NCBI RefSeq assembly: GCF_011089885.1
Contig: NZ_JAANBD010000023.1
Location: forward strand, 186,001-250,000
Reading direction: 5' to 3'
DNA length: 64,000 nt
Source: Thioalkalivibrio sp. XN279
Lineage (GTDB): Bacteria; Pseudomonadota; Gammaproteobacteria; Steroidobacterales; XN24
A program made the position numbers and the translations under genes. Positions 1 to 10,789 of this stretch are shown piece after piece (the first letter of the stretch is position 1; every line of letters begins with the position of its first letter). The notes below the pieces were generated by a model that was given only the letters and a program-made list of their open reading frames with translations, was not told where the DNA came from and did not search any database.

Positions 1-2956
<2,956 letters not shown>

Positions 2957-2964
<8 letters not shown>

Positions 2965-3481
2965 GCCACAGGAAGAACTGCTGCACTGCCTGCTGCTGCC
3001 GCTGGTCGGCCGGCGGCTGCTGCTGCCGCGCGCCTGCGTCGCCGAGGTCATCGGCCTCGGGCGCATGCAGCTGCGCGAGGAAGAGCCCGACTGGCTGCTC
3101 GGCGAAGTCGCCTGGGGCGACCGCATGGTGCCGCTGGTCTCCTTCGAATCCGCCTGCGGCGACCCGGTGCCGGAGATCGGCGGCCGCAGCCGCGCCGTGA
3201 TCCTCAGGAGCCTGACCGGCAAGCTCGGCCGCGGCGGCATGGCGTTGCTGTGCCAGGGCCTGCCGCAGCTGGTGCGCCTCAGCGCCGACGTCATCGAGCT
3301 GGACCAGTCGAGCGGCAACGGGAACGGCAACGGCAACGGTAACGGCGATAACGGTCATGGCCATGGCCTGGACGCCGATGCGCCCGTGCTGTGCCGGCTC
3401 AAGGTGCTGAACGAGACGCCGGTGATACCCGATCTCGAACGGCTCGAGCGCGAGATCAGCGAGATCCTGCACGGGGCTTGA
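2957..3481 (+). CDS. CheW-domain coupling protein (ChpC-like)
   Basis: A 174-residue protein with a CheW-like fold: short strands rich in Leu, the stretch [16 protein letters not shown] near residue 16, and [16 protein letters not shown] near residue 50. CheW proteins link receptors to the CheA kinase. The start ATG overlaps the stop region of the ChpA-like gene by 8 bases, so the two are almost certainly co-transcribed. Near residue 115 there is an odd Gly-Asn repeat, (GN)n followed by GHGHG, encoded by a GGCAAC tract at about 3312-3360. The position next to ChpA suggests ChpC or a related accessory CheW of the pilus system. Confidence 0.85.
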
Positions 3482-3497
3482 TAACCCCGCCCTGGCC

Positions 3498-3989
3498 TCA
3501 GCCGCGCCGCAGGCGTGACTCGATCGCCAGCAGCGTATTCACGAAATCCGGCTTCGCCAGCGCTGCGGCGACCAGCGCGAGCACGCCGTCCACCAGCGCC
3601 AGCAGCGGCTGGGCGTGCAGGATGGCCAGCACCAGCACCACGAGCGGAATGACGTCCAGCAACGCCGCGGTGCGCATGCTGGCGAACTGCACGCGCACGA
3701 AAGCCTCGCCCTCGACGTCGCCGTGCTCCAGCTCGCGCCACGGCTTCGCCCCTGCCACCACGCGATCCGGCTGGAGGCGTCGCCGCGTGAAGGCGCGCCC
3801 GCTCGCGAGCAGGAACGCGAGCGCCACCAGCGAGACGTTCCACAGCGCCTGGCGCGGCAGCCATTCCACGATCGGCCCGTAGGGGATCGCCAGCAGGATC
3901 ACCGCCGCCACCAGCGGCCCGCCGAGCGAGCCGTACCAGAGCATGTTGAGGATGCGCTGCTGGAAGCGCTTGTCGTTCGGGTCGTACAT
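3498..3989 (-). CDS. small integral membrane protein, unknown function
   Basis: A 163-residue protein starting MYDPNDKRF. An upstream in-frame start would extend it far into the divergent promoter region, so the ATG at 3989 is preferred. Hydrophobic stretches near residues 20-60 (two segments) and 110-150 (two segments) predict about four membrane spans, with an Arg-rich cytoplasmic loop (FTRRRLQPDR) between them. It is convergent with the CheW gene. I do not recognise the family. Confidence 0.7.
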   Translation of the reverse strand: MYDPNDKRFQQRILNMLWYGSLGGPLVAAVILLAIPYGPIVEWLPRQALWNVSLVALAFLLASGRAFTRRRLQPDRVVAGAKPWRELEHGDVEGEAFVRVQFASMRTAALLDVIPLVVLVLAILHAQPLLALVDGVLALVAAALAKPDFVNTLLAIESRLRRG

Positions 3990-4103
3990 GGCGTCAGGGT
4001 AACGGCGGGTCGTGGCGAGGTCATGTTTCTGCACCAGCCTTCGGGAAAAGCGGCCTTGCGGATGTGGTTCCGCCGATTCACGGTGGCGCGGCGACGAGTG
4101 CAA

Positions 4104-4132
4104 TTGAAGTGTACGGGAATTATCCGTACATT
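4104..4132 (+). promoter_or_regulatory. TA promoter with perfect operator palindrome
   Basis: A -35 box TTGAAG (4104-4109) and a -10 box TACATT (4127-4132) are separated by 17 bases. The spacer contains the perfect inverted repeat TGTACGG-N7-CCGTACA (4110-4130). This sits just upstream of the DUF1778 antitoxin gene, where autorepression by an RHH antitoxin/toxin complex is the usual arrangement. Binding by TacA is inferred, not shown. Confidence 0.8.
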
Positions 4133-4157
4133 TAGGATCATGCCAAGGAAAAGACCC

Positions 4158-4442
4158 ATGGAAGCAGTACAGCTCAAAAGCGAGCGGCTGGAGGCCCGGC
4201 TCCGCCCAGAGGACAAGGCGCTGATGCAGCGCGCCGCGGAACTTTCCGGCCGTAAGCTCAGCGAGTTCGTGATCTCGAGCGCACGTGAGGCGGCCGTCGA
4301 GACGCTCCGCCGCCATGAAAGCCTGGTGCTCGGCGATCCGCGCGACCAGGCGGCGTTCGCGGCGGCCCTGCTGCAGCCGCCGGCGCCAAGCCGTCGGCTG
4401 AAAGCGGCAGCCCGGCGGTATCGCACGCTGACCGGCAACTGA
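4158..4442 (+). CDS. tacA: DUF1778 (TacA-like) ribbon-helix-helix antitoxin
   Basis: A 94-residue protein with an N-terminal RHH DNA-binding segment (LEARLRPEDKALMQRAAELS, then KLSEFVISSAREAA) and a C-terminal tail expected to wrap the toxin. The ATG at 4158 is preferred over the one at 4140 because AAGGAA lies 7 bases before it. The stop is 7 bases ahead of the GNAT toxin start. Family knowledge: TacA antitoxins neutralise TacT acetyltransferases and repress their own promoter. Confidence 0.88.
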   Translation: MEAVQLKSERLEARLRPEDKALMQRAAELSGRKLSEFVISSAREAAVETLRRHESLVLGDPRDQAAFAAALLQPPAPSRRLKAAARRYRTLTGN

Positions 4443-4449
4443 CGCGCCG

Positions 4450-4983
4450 ATGAGGCCAGCGGCGGGCGGCCGGCGGTTCAACGTGGAGATGCTCGGGCGA
4501 CAGCACGACCGGCGTCGCTTCAGTTGCGAATGTGCGCCGTTGGAAGATTACCTGCACCAGCGTGCGCTGCAGGACCAGCACAAGCGCATTGCCGTCTGCC
4601 ACGTACTCGTGGCGTCCGACGAGCCCACGCGGATCCTCGGCTATTACACGCTGTCGAGCTACACCGTTCGCCTCGCCGAACTGCCACCGGACGAGTCTGC
4701 CCGGTTGCCGCGTTATCCCGATGTGCCGGTGGCGCTGCTGGGGCGGCTGGCCGTCGACAGCGCGCACCGCGGGCAGGGCTGCGGCGAGTTGCTGTTGCTG
4801 GATGCCATGCATCGATGCTTCACGCGGGTCGCGAGCCAGATGGCGATCTACGCGCTGGTCACGCACGCCAAGAGCGACATGGCAGCAGCCTTCTATCGCC
4901 GTTACGACTTTGTGTCCCTGCCCTCGACGCCGCTGACCCTGTTCCTGCCAATGGGTACCATTGCGCGCCTGTACGAAGACTGA
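4450..4983 (+). CDS. tacT: GNAT-family TacT-like toxin (tRNA acetyltransferase)
   Basis: A 177-residue GNAT acetyltransferase. The acetyl-CoA binding motif A is clear near residues 97-115 (LGRLAVDSAHRGQGCG, matching R-x-x-G-x-G/A), and the conserved Tyr near the C-terminus (AAFYRRYDF) is present. Known TacT toxins acetylate the amino group of aminoacyl-tRNAs and stop translation. Pairing with a DUF1778 antitoxin directly upstream supports the toxin assignment. It is translated from the same transcript as the antitoxin. Confidence 0.88.
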   Translation: MRPAAGGRRFNVEMLGRQHDRRRFSCECAPLEDYLHQRALQDQHKRIAVCHVLVASDEPTRILGYYTLSSYTVRLAELPPDESARLPRYPDVPVALLGRLAVDSAHRGQGCGELLLLDAMHRCFTRVASQMAIYALVTHAKSDMAAAFYRRYDFVSLPSTPLTLFLPMGTIARLYED

Positions 4984-5027
4984 TGTGGCCCGAGTGCGCT
5001 AAGTTGCTTCCCAGGAGGAGGTGAATA

Positions 5028-5564
5028 ATGAAACTGACCCGCACGATGCTGCTGGCGGCGCTGTTGGCCGGGACGATGCCGGCCGCGCCGGCCGTGGCCG
5101 ATGAGTGGCGGAGCCTGGACGAAGGCATCCGCCCGAGCGAACAGCTGGTGATCGGCGGCCAGCCCACCGCCGCGCTGCTGCGCGAGGCGGCGGAGGCCGG
5201 CATCGAGCTGGTGGTCAATTTCCGTCCGGCGGGCGAGGAAGACCTGGACTACGACGAGGCGGCATTGGTGGCCGAGCTCGGGCTCGCTTACCTCCAGGTG
5301 CCCGTGGCCAAACAGGGCAGCCTGACGGAGGAGAATGTCCGGCTTTTCGACGCCGTGCTCGAGCGGGTCGGCGAGCAGCCGGCGCTGATGCACTGCTCGA
5401 CCGGGAACCGCGTCGGCGCCATGTTCGCGCTGCATGCGGCCCGTTATCGCGGCATGGACACTGAGGCGGCGGTCGCGCTCGGCAAGGCCCACGGGCTGAC
5501 GCACTTCGAGGACGAGGTGCGGGCCGAGCTGGCGCATGATGCGAAGGAGCGTGCACAACCATGA
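5028..5564 (+). CDS. exported DUF442/dual-specificity-like phosphatase
   Basis: A 178-residue protein with a signal peptide (Leu/Ala-rich, cleavage probably after AVADE region near residue 25). The phosphatase loop HCSTGNRVG near residue 122 fits the CX5R signature of cysteine phosphatases, and RPSEQLVIGGQPT near residue 35 is typical of the DUF442 (Blh-like) family. AGGAGG lies just ahead of the ATG. The stop overlaps the next gene by ATGA. The substrate is unknown; the signal peptide places it in the periplasm. Confidence 0.85.
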   Translation: MKLTRTMLLAALLAGTMPAAPAVADEWRSLDEGIRPSEQLVIGGQPTAALLREAAEAGIELVVNFRPAGEEDLDYDEAALVAELGLAYLQVPVAKQGSLTEENVRLFDAVLERVGEQPALMHCSTGNRVGAMFALHAARYRGMDTEAAVALGKAHGLTHFEDEVRAELAHDAKERAQP

Positions 5565-6340
5565 CGCTCACACCCCAGGACCTCGACGAGCTGCGCGCGG
5601 CGAAGCAGATCCTCGAGAAGCCGAGCTTCGTCGCGCGCGTCAGCAATGCCGTGGGCGCGCCGCTGGAGAAGAGCTTCATAGCGCTGCCCAAGCCGGTGAC
5701 CAAGGTGGTGGGCGATCTCACCGAGACGGTGGTGGGCAAGGCCTTCGACTCGGCGCTGTACACGCTGCGGGACCCCAAGGCCGAGGCGTCGTCCAACCTG
5801 ACGCACAAGCTGGCGGCCATGGCCTCAGGCGCGGTCGGCGGCGCGTTCGGCATGGGCGCGCTGGCGCTGGAGCTGCCGGTGTCCACCACCATCATGCTGC
5901 GCTCCATCGCGGATATCGCGCGCAGCGAGGGCGAGGACCTGCGCTCGCCCGAGGCCAAGGTGCAGTGCATCCAGGTGCTGGCGCTGGGCGGGCCGAGCAA
6001 GTCCGACGACGCGGCCGAGAAGGGCTACTTCGGCGCGCGCGCCGCGCTCGCCAAGGCGGTCTCGGACGCGGCGAAATACCTCGCCGCACACCAGGCGGGC
6101 GCCCGGGGCGCGCCGGCCATCGTGCGGCTCATCACCCAGGTGGCGTCGCGCTTCTCCGTGGTGGTGTCGCAGAAGGCGGCGGCGCAATCCGTGCCGCTGG
6201 TCGGCGCCTTCGGCGGCGCCACCATCAACGCCCTGTTCATCGGCCACTACCAGGACATGGCGCGCGGCCACTTCACGGTGCGCCGGCTCGAGCGCGCGCA
6301 TGGGGCGGAGGCGGTGCGGGCGGCTTACGAGCAGTTATAG
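5561..6340 (+). CDS. EcsC family protein
   Basis: A 259-residue protein with the EcsC-family pattern: an amphipathic N-terminus, a Gly/Ala-rich hydrophobic segment (GAVGGAFGMGALALELPVS) near residue 95, followed by TTIMLRSIADIARSEGEDL, and a second small-residue segment (LVGAFGGATINALFIGHYQDMA) near the C-terminus. EcsC proteins are widespread and of unsettled function. It overlaps the phosphatase gene by 4 bases and ends 2 bases before the antiporter start, so all three genes probably form one operon. Confidence 0.82.
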   Translation: MTLTPQDLDELRAAKQILEKPSFVARVSNAVGAPLEKSFIALPKPVTKVVGDLTETVVGKAFDSALYTLRDPKAEASSNLTHKLAAMASGAVGGAFGMGALALELPVSTTIMLRSIADIARSEGEDLRSPEAKVQCIQVLALGGPSKSDDAAEKGYFGARAALAKAVSDAAKYLAAHQAGARGAPAIVRLITQVASRFSVVVSQKAAAQSVPLVGAFGGATINALFIGHYQDMARGHFTVRRLERAHGAEAVRAAYEQL

Positions 6341-6342
6341 CC

Positions 6343-7911
6343 ATGTTCGAAGTCATCTGCGTCACCTTCGCCTTCTTCTTCGGGCTGGCCGTCAAGCAGG
6401 TCGGCCTGCCGCCGCTGGTCGGGTTCCTGGCCGCGGGCTTCGCCATCAACTTCTTCGGTCCCACCCTCGGCTTGCCCGAGGAGAGCGGCGAGATCCTGAA
6501 GTACGTCGCGCACCTCGGCGTGCTGATGCTGCTGTTCGCCGTCGGCCTGAAGCTGCGCCTGGGGCAGATCACACAGCCGCAGGTGCTCGGCGGCGCGCTG
6601 ATCCACTTCGGCATCAGCATGTCCGTGTTCACCCTCGGCCTGGCGCTGTTTCTCGAGCTCGACTGGAACACCGCCCTGCTGCTGGGCATCGCGCTGTCGT
6701 TCTCCTCCACCGTGTTCTCGGCCAAGATCCTCGAGGCCAAGCGCGACATCGGCGCCTTCTACGGTCGCACCACCATCGGCATCCTGATCGTGCAGGACAT
6801 CGTCGCGCTGGTGGTGCTCGCCGTCTGGGGCGGCCACGCGCCGACGCCCTGGGCGCTGGGCCTGCTGGCGCTGCCTTTCCTGCGCCCGGTGCTGCACTGG
6901 CTGCTGGACTTCACCGGCCACGACGAGCTGCTGGTGCTGATGGGCATGCTGTTCGCGCTCGTGCTGGGCGGCATGGGTTTCGAGAGCGTGGGGCTGAGTT
7001 CCGAGATCGGCGCGCTGGTGATGGGCCTGCTGCTGTCCACCCACCAGCGTTCCAAGGAACTGGCGGAGGCGATCTGGGCGCTGAAGGAAGTGTTCCTGGT
7101 CGGCTTCTTCCTGCAGATCGGGATGTCCGGCCTGCCGGGCTGGGGCGATCTCGCTTTTGCGCTGGCCGTGGCGCTGATGCTGCCGCTCAAGGGTGTGCTG
7201 TTCTTCTTCATCCTGGTCAAGTTCCGGCTGCGCGCGCGCACCGCTTTCATGGCCTCGGCCAGCCTTGCCGCCTACAGCGAGTTCGGGTTGATCGTGGCTG
7301 CCGCGGTGCTGCCGGAGTGGCTGGTCCCGCTGGCCATGGCGGTGAGCCTGTCCTTCGTCATCGCGGCCCCGGTCAACCGCTTCGCGCCGTCCCTGTTCGA
7401 CCGCCTCGAGCGCCGCCTGGAACATTTCGAGCCCTCGAAGGTGCACGTCGACGAGCTGCCCACCGACCTCGGCAACGCGCGCATCCTGATCCTCGGCATG
7501 GGCCGCACCGGCACCGCCGCCTACGAGCACCTGCGCCCGTCGTGCGACCGCATCGTCGCCGTCGACGCCGACCCCTACAAGATCGACAGTCACAAGAAAG
7601 CCGGCCGCAACGTGCTGTTCGCCGACGTCGAGGACGCGGGGTTCTGGCGCGGGCTCGACGTCTCTCATGTCGCGGCCGTGATCCTCGCCATGGACAGCGT
7701 CGAGGCCAAGGAATTCGCCGCCCGCGCGCTGCGGCGCAAGGGCTTCGACGGCCCCATCGTGTCGCATGCCCTGTACGAGGAGCACCTCGAGCGCCTCAAG
7801 AGCGCCGGCGCGACCCAGACCTACCTCACCATGCGCCAGGCCGGCATGGGGCTGGCGCAGCATGCGGCGCGGTCTATCGATCTCGACCTGGCGCCGTCGG
7901 AGGAGGGGTAG
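6343..7911 (+). CDS. CPA2-family (Kef-type) cation:proton antiporter with TrkA-N domain
   Basis: A 522-residue inner-membrane protein. About twelve hydrophobic segments occupy residues 1-350, with the conserved SFSSTVFSAKIL and IGILIVQDIVALV segments of Kef/CPA2 transporters. A cytoplasmic Rossmann domain follows from about residue 378 (ARILILGMGRTGTAAYEHL), a TrkA-N/RCK nucleotide-binding module that gates K+ or Na+ efflux in exchange for protons. The ATG at 6343 is 2 bases after the EcsC stop. The transported ion cannot be decided from sequence. Confidence 0.9.
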   Translation: MFEVICVTFAFFFGLAVKQVGLPPLVGFLAAGFAINFFGPTLGLPEESGEILKYVAHLGVLMLLFAVGLKLRLGQITQPQVLGGALIHFGISMSVFTLGLALFLELDWNTALLLGIALSFSSTVFSAKILEAKRDIGAFYGRTTIGILIVQDIVALVVLAVWGGHAPTPWALGLLALPFLRPVLHWLLDFTGHDELLVLMGMLFALVLGGMGFESVGLSSEIGALVMGLLLSTHQRSKELAEAIWALKEVFLVGFFLQIGMSGLPGWGDLAFALAVALMLPLKGVLFFFILVKFRLRARTAFMASASLAAYSEFGLIVAAAVLPEWLVPLAMAVSLSFVIAAPVNRFAPSLFDRLERRLEHFEPSKVHVDELPTDLGNARILILGMGRTGTAAYEHLRPSCDRIVAVDADPYKIDSHKKAGRNVLFADVEDAGFWRGLDVSHVAAVILAMDSVEAKEFAARALRRKGFDGPIVSHALYEEHLERLKSAGATQTYLTMRQAGMGLAQHAARSIDLDLAPSEEG

Positions 7912-7996
7912 GGGCTCGGGATTGCCGGCGTTTCTCGCCAGAACCTCTGCGTATCCGGGGTGTCGGCCATGCGGGCTGGGATGAAGACTTCCCCGG

Positions 7997-8227
7997 ATGG
8001 ATTTCGACATCGTCAGCAGCATCCTGGGGGTTGAGACGATCGCCCGCGGGCGCGGCATCAGGGAGTTGGCGCGCTTGCGAAAACGCTATGGCCACGGACG
8101 GTGGCGCAAGCGCAAAGGTTATGCTGAAGTACGGCTGCCGGATGGCGAAACGCTGCTGGCGGAGCTTCACTGGTACGAAGCCGTGGGCATCGGCCGGCGA
8201 GAATTCAAGATCAAGCGGCTTTTGTGA
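7997..8227 (+). CDS. small basic conserved hypothetical protein
   Basis: A 76-residue protein, strongly basic in the middle (RLRKRYGHGRWRKRKG), followed by a two-strand motif EVRLPDGETLLAELHWYEA. It is 12 bases upstream of the next small gene on the same strand. The sequence pattern looks familiar from uncharacterised proteins in other bacteria, but I know no function. The basic/acidic pairing resembles toxin-antitoxin organisation; this is only suggestive. Confidence 0.6.
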   Translation: MDFDIVSSILGVETIARGRGIRELARLRKRYGHGRWRKRKGYAEVRLPDGETLLAELHWYEAVGIGRREFKIKRLL

Positions 8228-8239
8228 GAGCGTTAGAAC

Positions 8240-8467
8240 ATGACAACCCAAGCGAAGCGCCTGGTCATCTGCCTCGACAACTCGGGTTACGAGGCGTCGC
8301 TCGAGCGTCTTAAGATCTACGTGGCTCTGCCTGACTCTGCCGCGGAGAGCAAAGGGCAGCTGCGTATCATCGACGAATCCGGCGAAGACTACCTTTACCC
8401 GACTGAACGGTTCGTGATCGCCGACCTTCCTCAGGCGACGCGCCGCGCGGTGCTCGAACTGGCCTGA
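8240..8467 (+). CDS. small acidic conserved hypothetical protein
   Basis: A 75-residue protein with the pattern LVICLDNSGYEASLERLKIYVALPD, then RIIDESGEDYLYP, seen in many small uncharacterised bacterial proteins. It probably forms a two-gene unit with the basic protein just upstream. Its 3' end overlaps the end of the convergent dehydrogenase-like gene by 37 bases. Confidence 0.6.
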   Translation: MTTQAKRLVICLDNSGYEASLERLKIYVALPDSAAESKGQLRIIDESGEDYLYPTERFVIADLPQATRRAVLELA

Positions 8468-9354
8468 CTCCCAAGCCACTCCAGCACGCCCCGCGGCTGG
8501 ATGCCCAGTTCCCCGAAACCCGGCCAGTCCCCGCGCGGCACGTTGTCGCGCGCCATCAGCACCACCTGGTCGTAGGTCAGCGGCGGGTTGGGCAGCAGGC
8601 CCATCAACGTGGCGAGGAAGCGCCACGCGAACATGGGCATGGGCATGAGCAGCCGGCGCCGGCCTTGGGCGGCGAGCACGCCCTCGACCAGTTCGCGATA
8701 GCTCAGGTTCTCGCCGCCGCCGAACTCGTACACCGGTGCCGGCGGCGCGTCGTCGCCGAGCAGGTGCGCCGCGGCCTCGGCCAGGTCGTCGGCCAGCACC
8801 GGCGCAAGGCGCACGCGGCCGCTGCCGAACAGCGGCACCACCGGCATGCGCGTGGCGAACTCCAGCCCGCCGAGCAGGGCGTCGCCCGTGCCAAAGAGCA
8901 CGCTCGGGCGCAGGATCGCGGCCCCGCGGAAGGCTGAGCGCACCAGTTCCTCGCCGCGCCAGCCGGCACGCACGAAGGACGAGGGCGATTCCGGGTGCAC
9001 GCCGAGGCCCGAGACGTGCAGGAAGCGGCGGACGCGCTGGGTCCCGGCATGCTGCGCCAGGTCGGCGGCGCCGCGCACGTGCACGTCCTGGAAACTCGGC
9101 CCGCCGCGCTTCTCCACGTACAGGCTGACCGCGTTCACCACCGCGTCGGCGCCGCGCAAGGCACGCGCGAAGGTCCCCGGGTCGGTGATGTCGGCGGCGA
9201 CCAGCTCGATTTCATGCCCGGGCATGGCCCAGTGCGGGCACTCCGGGTGGCGCGCCGCGATGCGCACGTGCCCGCCGGCCTCGGCGAGGCAGCGCACGAT
9301 GCGACTGCCAAGAAAGCCGGTGCCGCCGAACACGGTGGTGCAGGAGGGAGGCAT
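8431..9354 (-). CDS. NAD(P)-binding SDR/NDUFA9-like protein
   Basis: A 307-residue protein of the atypical short-chain dehydrogenase group. The N-terminus has the nucleotide-binding fingerprint VFGGTGFLGSRIVRCLAE (GxxGxxG). ADAVVNAVSLYVE near residue 88, HVSGLGVHP near 132 and ILRPSVLFG near 165 match NDUFA9-like proteins that bind NAD(P)H with little or no catalysis. The C-terminal extension overlaps the 3' end of the convergent small gene. Confidence 0.82.
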   Translation of the reverse strand: MPPSCTTVFGGTGFLGSRIVRCLAEAGGHVRIAARHPECPHWAMPGHEIELVAADITDPGTFARALRGADAVVNAVSLYVEKRGGPSFQDVHVRGAADLAQHAGTQRVRRFLHVSGLGVHPESPSSFVRAGWRGEELVRSAFRGAAILRPSVLFGTGDALLGGLEFATRMPVVPLFGSGRVRLAPVLADDLAEAAAHLLGDDAPPAPVYEFGGGENLSYRELVEGVLAAQGRRRLLMPMPMFAWRFLATLMGLLPNPPLTYDQVVLMARDNVPRGDWPGFGELGIQPRGVLEWLGSQASSSTARRVA

Positions 9355-9405
9355 GAGCTAGAGACTAGGACATGCGGGCGGGGGTTGCAGGCGCGTCGCG
9401 CCTGG

Positions 9406-10251
9406 TCAGCCCCAAAGCATCCCCACCAGCTGTTCCCCCACCGCCGGCGCGGTCCAGTAGGCGGCGTGGGCGGTGAGCCAGCGGGTGCGGGTGCGCACGT
9501 GGTGGCCGTTGAGCAGCCAGCCGGCGGCGTCGGCATGGGGGCGGTAGCGGCGCTCCACCGGGCTCTCGGCCTCGGTGCAGACCATGCACTCGCCGAACAC
9601 GCGGCCGGTGACGACGGGGTCGTGGCGGCTGAAGAAGTTGTGCCAGGGGAAGCGCTCGCAGTCCGAGGGCAGGGTGCTGAGCGGAAAGCGCGGGAAGACG
9701 TGCAGGCCGAAGAGCCTGAAGTCCAGCCCGAGCGGGCTGCCGAGCGTCACCAGCCCCTGCGTCGCCCACAGGCGGCGGTCGTTGCCGGCGAAATGCTGCG
9801 GCGACTCATTGACCAGCTCGTTGACCGCCTGCAGCGCATAGAGCGTGCCCAGGCTGTGCGCCACCACCAGCACGCGATGGCCGGCGGCGTGCGACTCGAG
9901 GATGGACGCCTTGAGGCCGGCGCGCACCTGTTGCGCCGTGCTGCCGTCGGCGATGCTGAGCAGCACGTCGCCGACCAGGTCCACCGCCGTGGCCAGCGCC
10001 AGCCCCGCCAGCGGCCGGCCGCGGGCGATGGCCAGCGAGACCAGCTTGCCGAGCCGCACCGTCGGGTGGCGGTCCTTGCGGTCTTCATAGACGTACTGGC
10101 GGACGGTGTAGTTCTCGGAGATGCCGCTCGCCACCAGCGCATCGTTGACCAGCTTCGATACCGCGCGGTCGTGCCGCAGCTGGCGCGCCCGGCCGCGCTG
10201 CGCGCCGTGCACGACGATGAGGTGGGGCGGCTTGTGCAGGTCGACGGGCAT
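9406..10251 (-). CDS. alpha/beta-hydrolase-fold protein
   Basis: A 281-residue protein. The N-terminal strand LIVVHGAQRG is followed by the nucleophile elbow VVAHSLGTLYALQAV near residue 131, fitting GxSxG (A-H-S-L-G). TLGSPLGL near 170, an acidic DPVVTG segment near 210 and NGHHVRTRTRW near 247 could supply the catalytic acid and His. The substrate is unknown. The proteins looks cytoplasmic, with no signal peptide. Confidence 0.75.
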   Translation of the reverse strand: MPVDLHKPPHLIVVHGAQRGRARQLRHDRAVSKLVNDALVASGISENYTVRQYVYEDRKDRHPTVRLGKLVSLAIARGRPLAGLALATAVDLVGDVLLSIADGSTAQQVRAGLKASILESHAAGHRVLVVAHSLGTLYALQAVNELVNESPQHFAGNDRRLWATQGLVTLGSPLGLDFRLFGLHVFPRFPLSTLPSDCERFPWHNFFSRHDPVVTGRVFGECMVCTEAESPVERRYRPHADAAGWLLNGHHVRTRTRWLTAHAAYWTAPAVGEQLVGMLWG

Positions 10252-10309
10252 GGGCGGATTTTAGGTGGCTTATAGTGTCCCTGCACCCGCCACGAACGAG
10301 CCGCTCGCC

Positions 10310-10783
10310 ATGCAACCTCTCCCCACCCAGGAATCCGCCTGGGACTACCCGCGCCCGCCGCGCATCGAGCGCATCGACTGGCCGCTCAAGGTCGAAGACG
10401 GGGGCATGATCCTGGCTGCCACCACGAACGGCCTGCGGGTGCTCGAGACTTCGCACCCGCCGTGCTTCTACTTCCCGCCGGAGGACATCGATTTCTCCCG
10501 GCTTGAGCCCAGCGCCACGCGCACCTTCTGCGAGTGGAAAGGGCAGGCGCGCTACTGGCACCTGCGCACCGACCATGGCCTGGTCGAGGACGTGTGCTGG
10601 GCCTATCCGCAGCCGACCGACGAACGCATCCGGGGCCACGTGTCCTTCTACGCCGGGCGGGTCGAGGCCTGCTACGTCGCCGGCGAGCGCGTGCAGCCGC
10701 AGGAGGGCGACTTCTATGGCGGCTGGATCACTTCGTGGGTGCGCGGGCCGTTCAAGGGCGGGCCCGGCACGCGTGGCTGGTAG
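10310..10783 (+). CDS. DUF427 domain protein
   Basis: A 157-residue protein with DUF427 hallmarks: VLETSHPPCFYFPPEDI near residue 45, TFCEWKGQARYW near 70, and HVSFYAGRVEACYVAGERV near 108. The family has a small beta-barrel fold of unknown function. The ATG at 10310 is preferred to an upstream GTG because family members begin close to this point. It ends 6 bases before the next gene and is likely co-transcribed with it. Confidence 0.8.
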   Translation: MQPLPTQESAWDYPRPPRIERIDWPLKVEDGGMILAATTNGLRVLETSHPPCFYFPPEDIDFSRLEPSATRTFCEWKGQARYWHLRTDHGLVEDVCWAYPQPTDERIRGHVSFYAGRVEACYVAGERVQPQEGDFYGGWITSWVRGPFKGGPGTRGW

Positions 10784-10789
10784 GCGGCG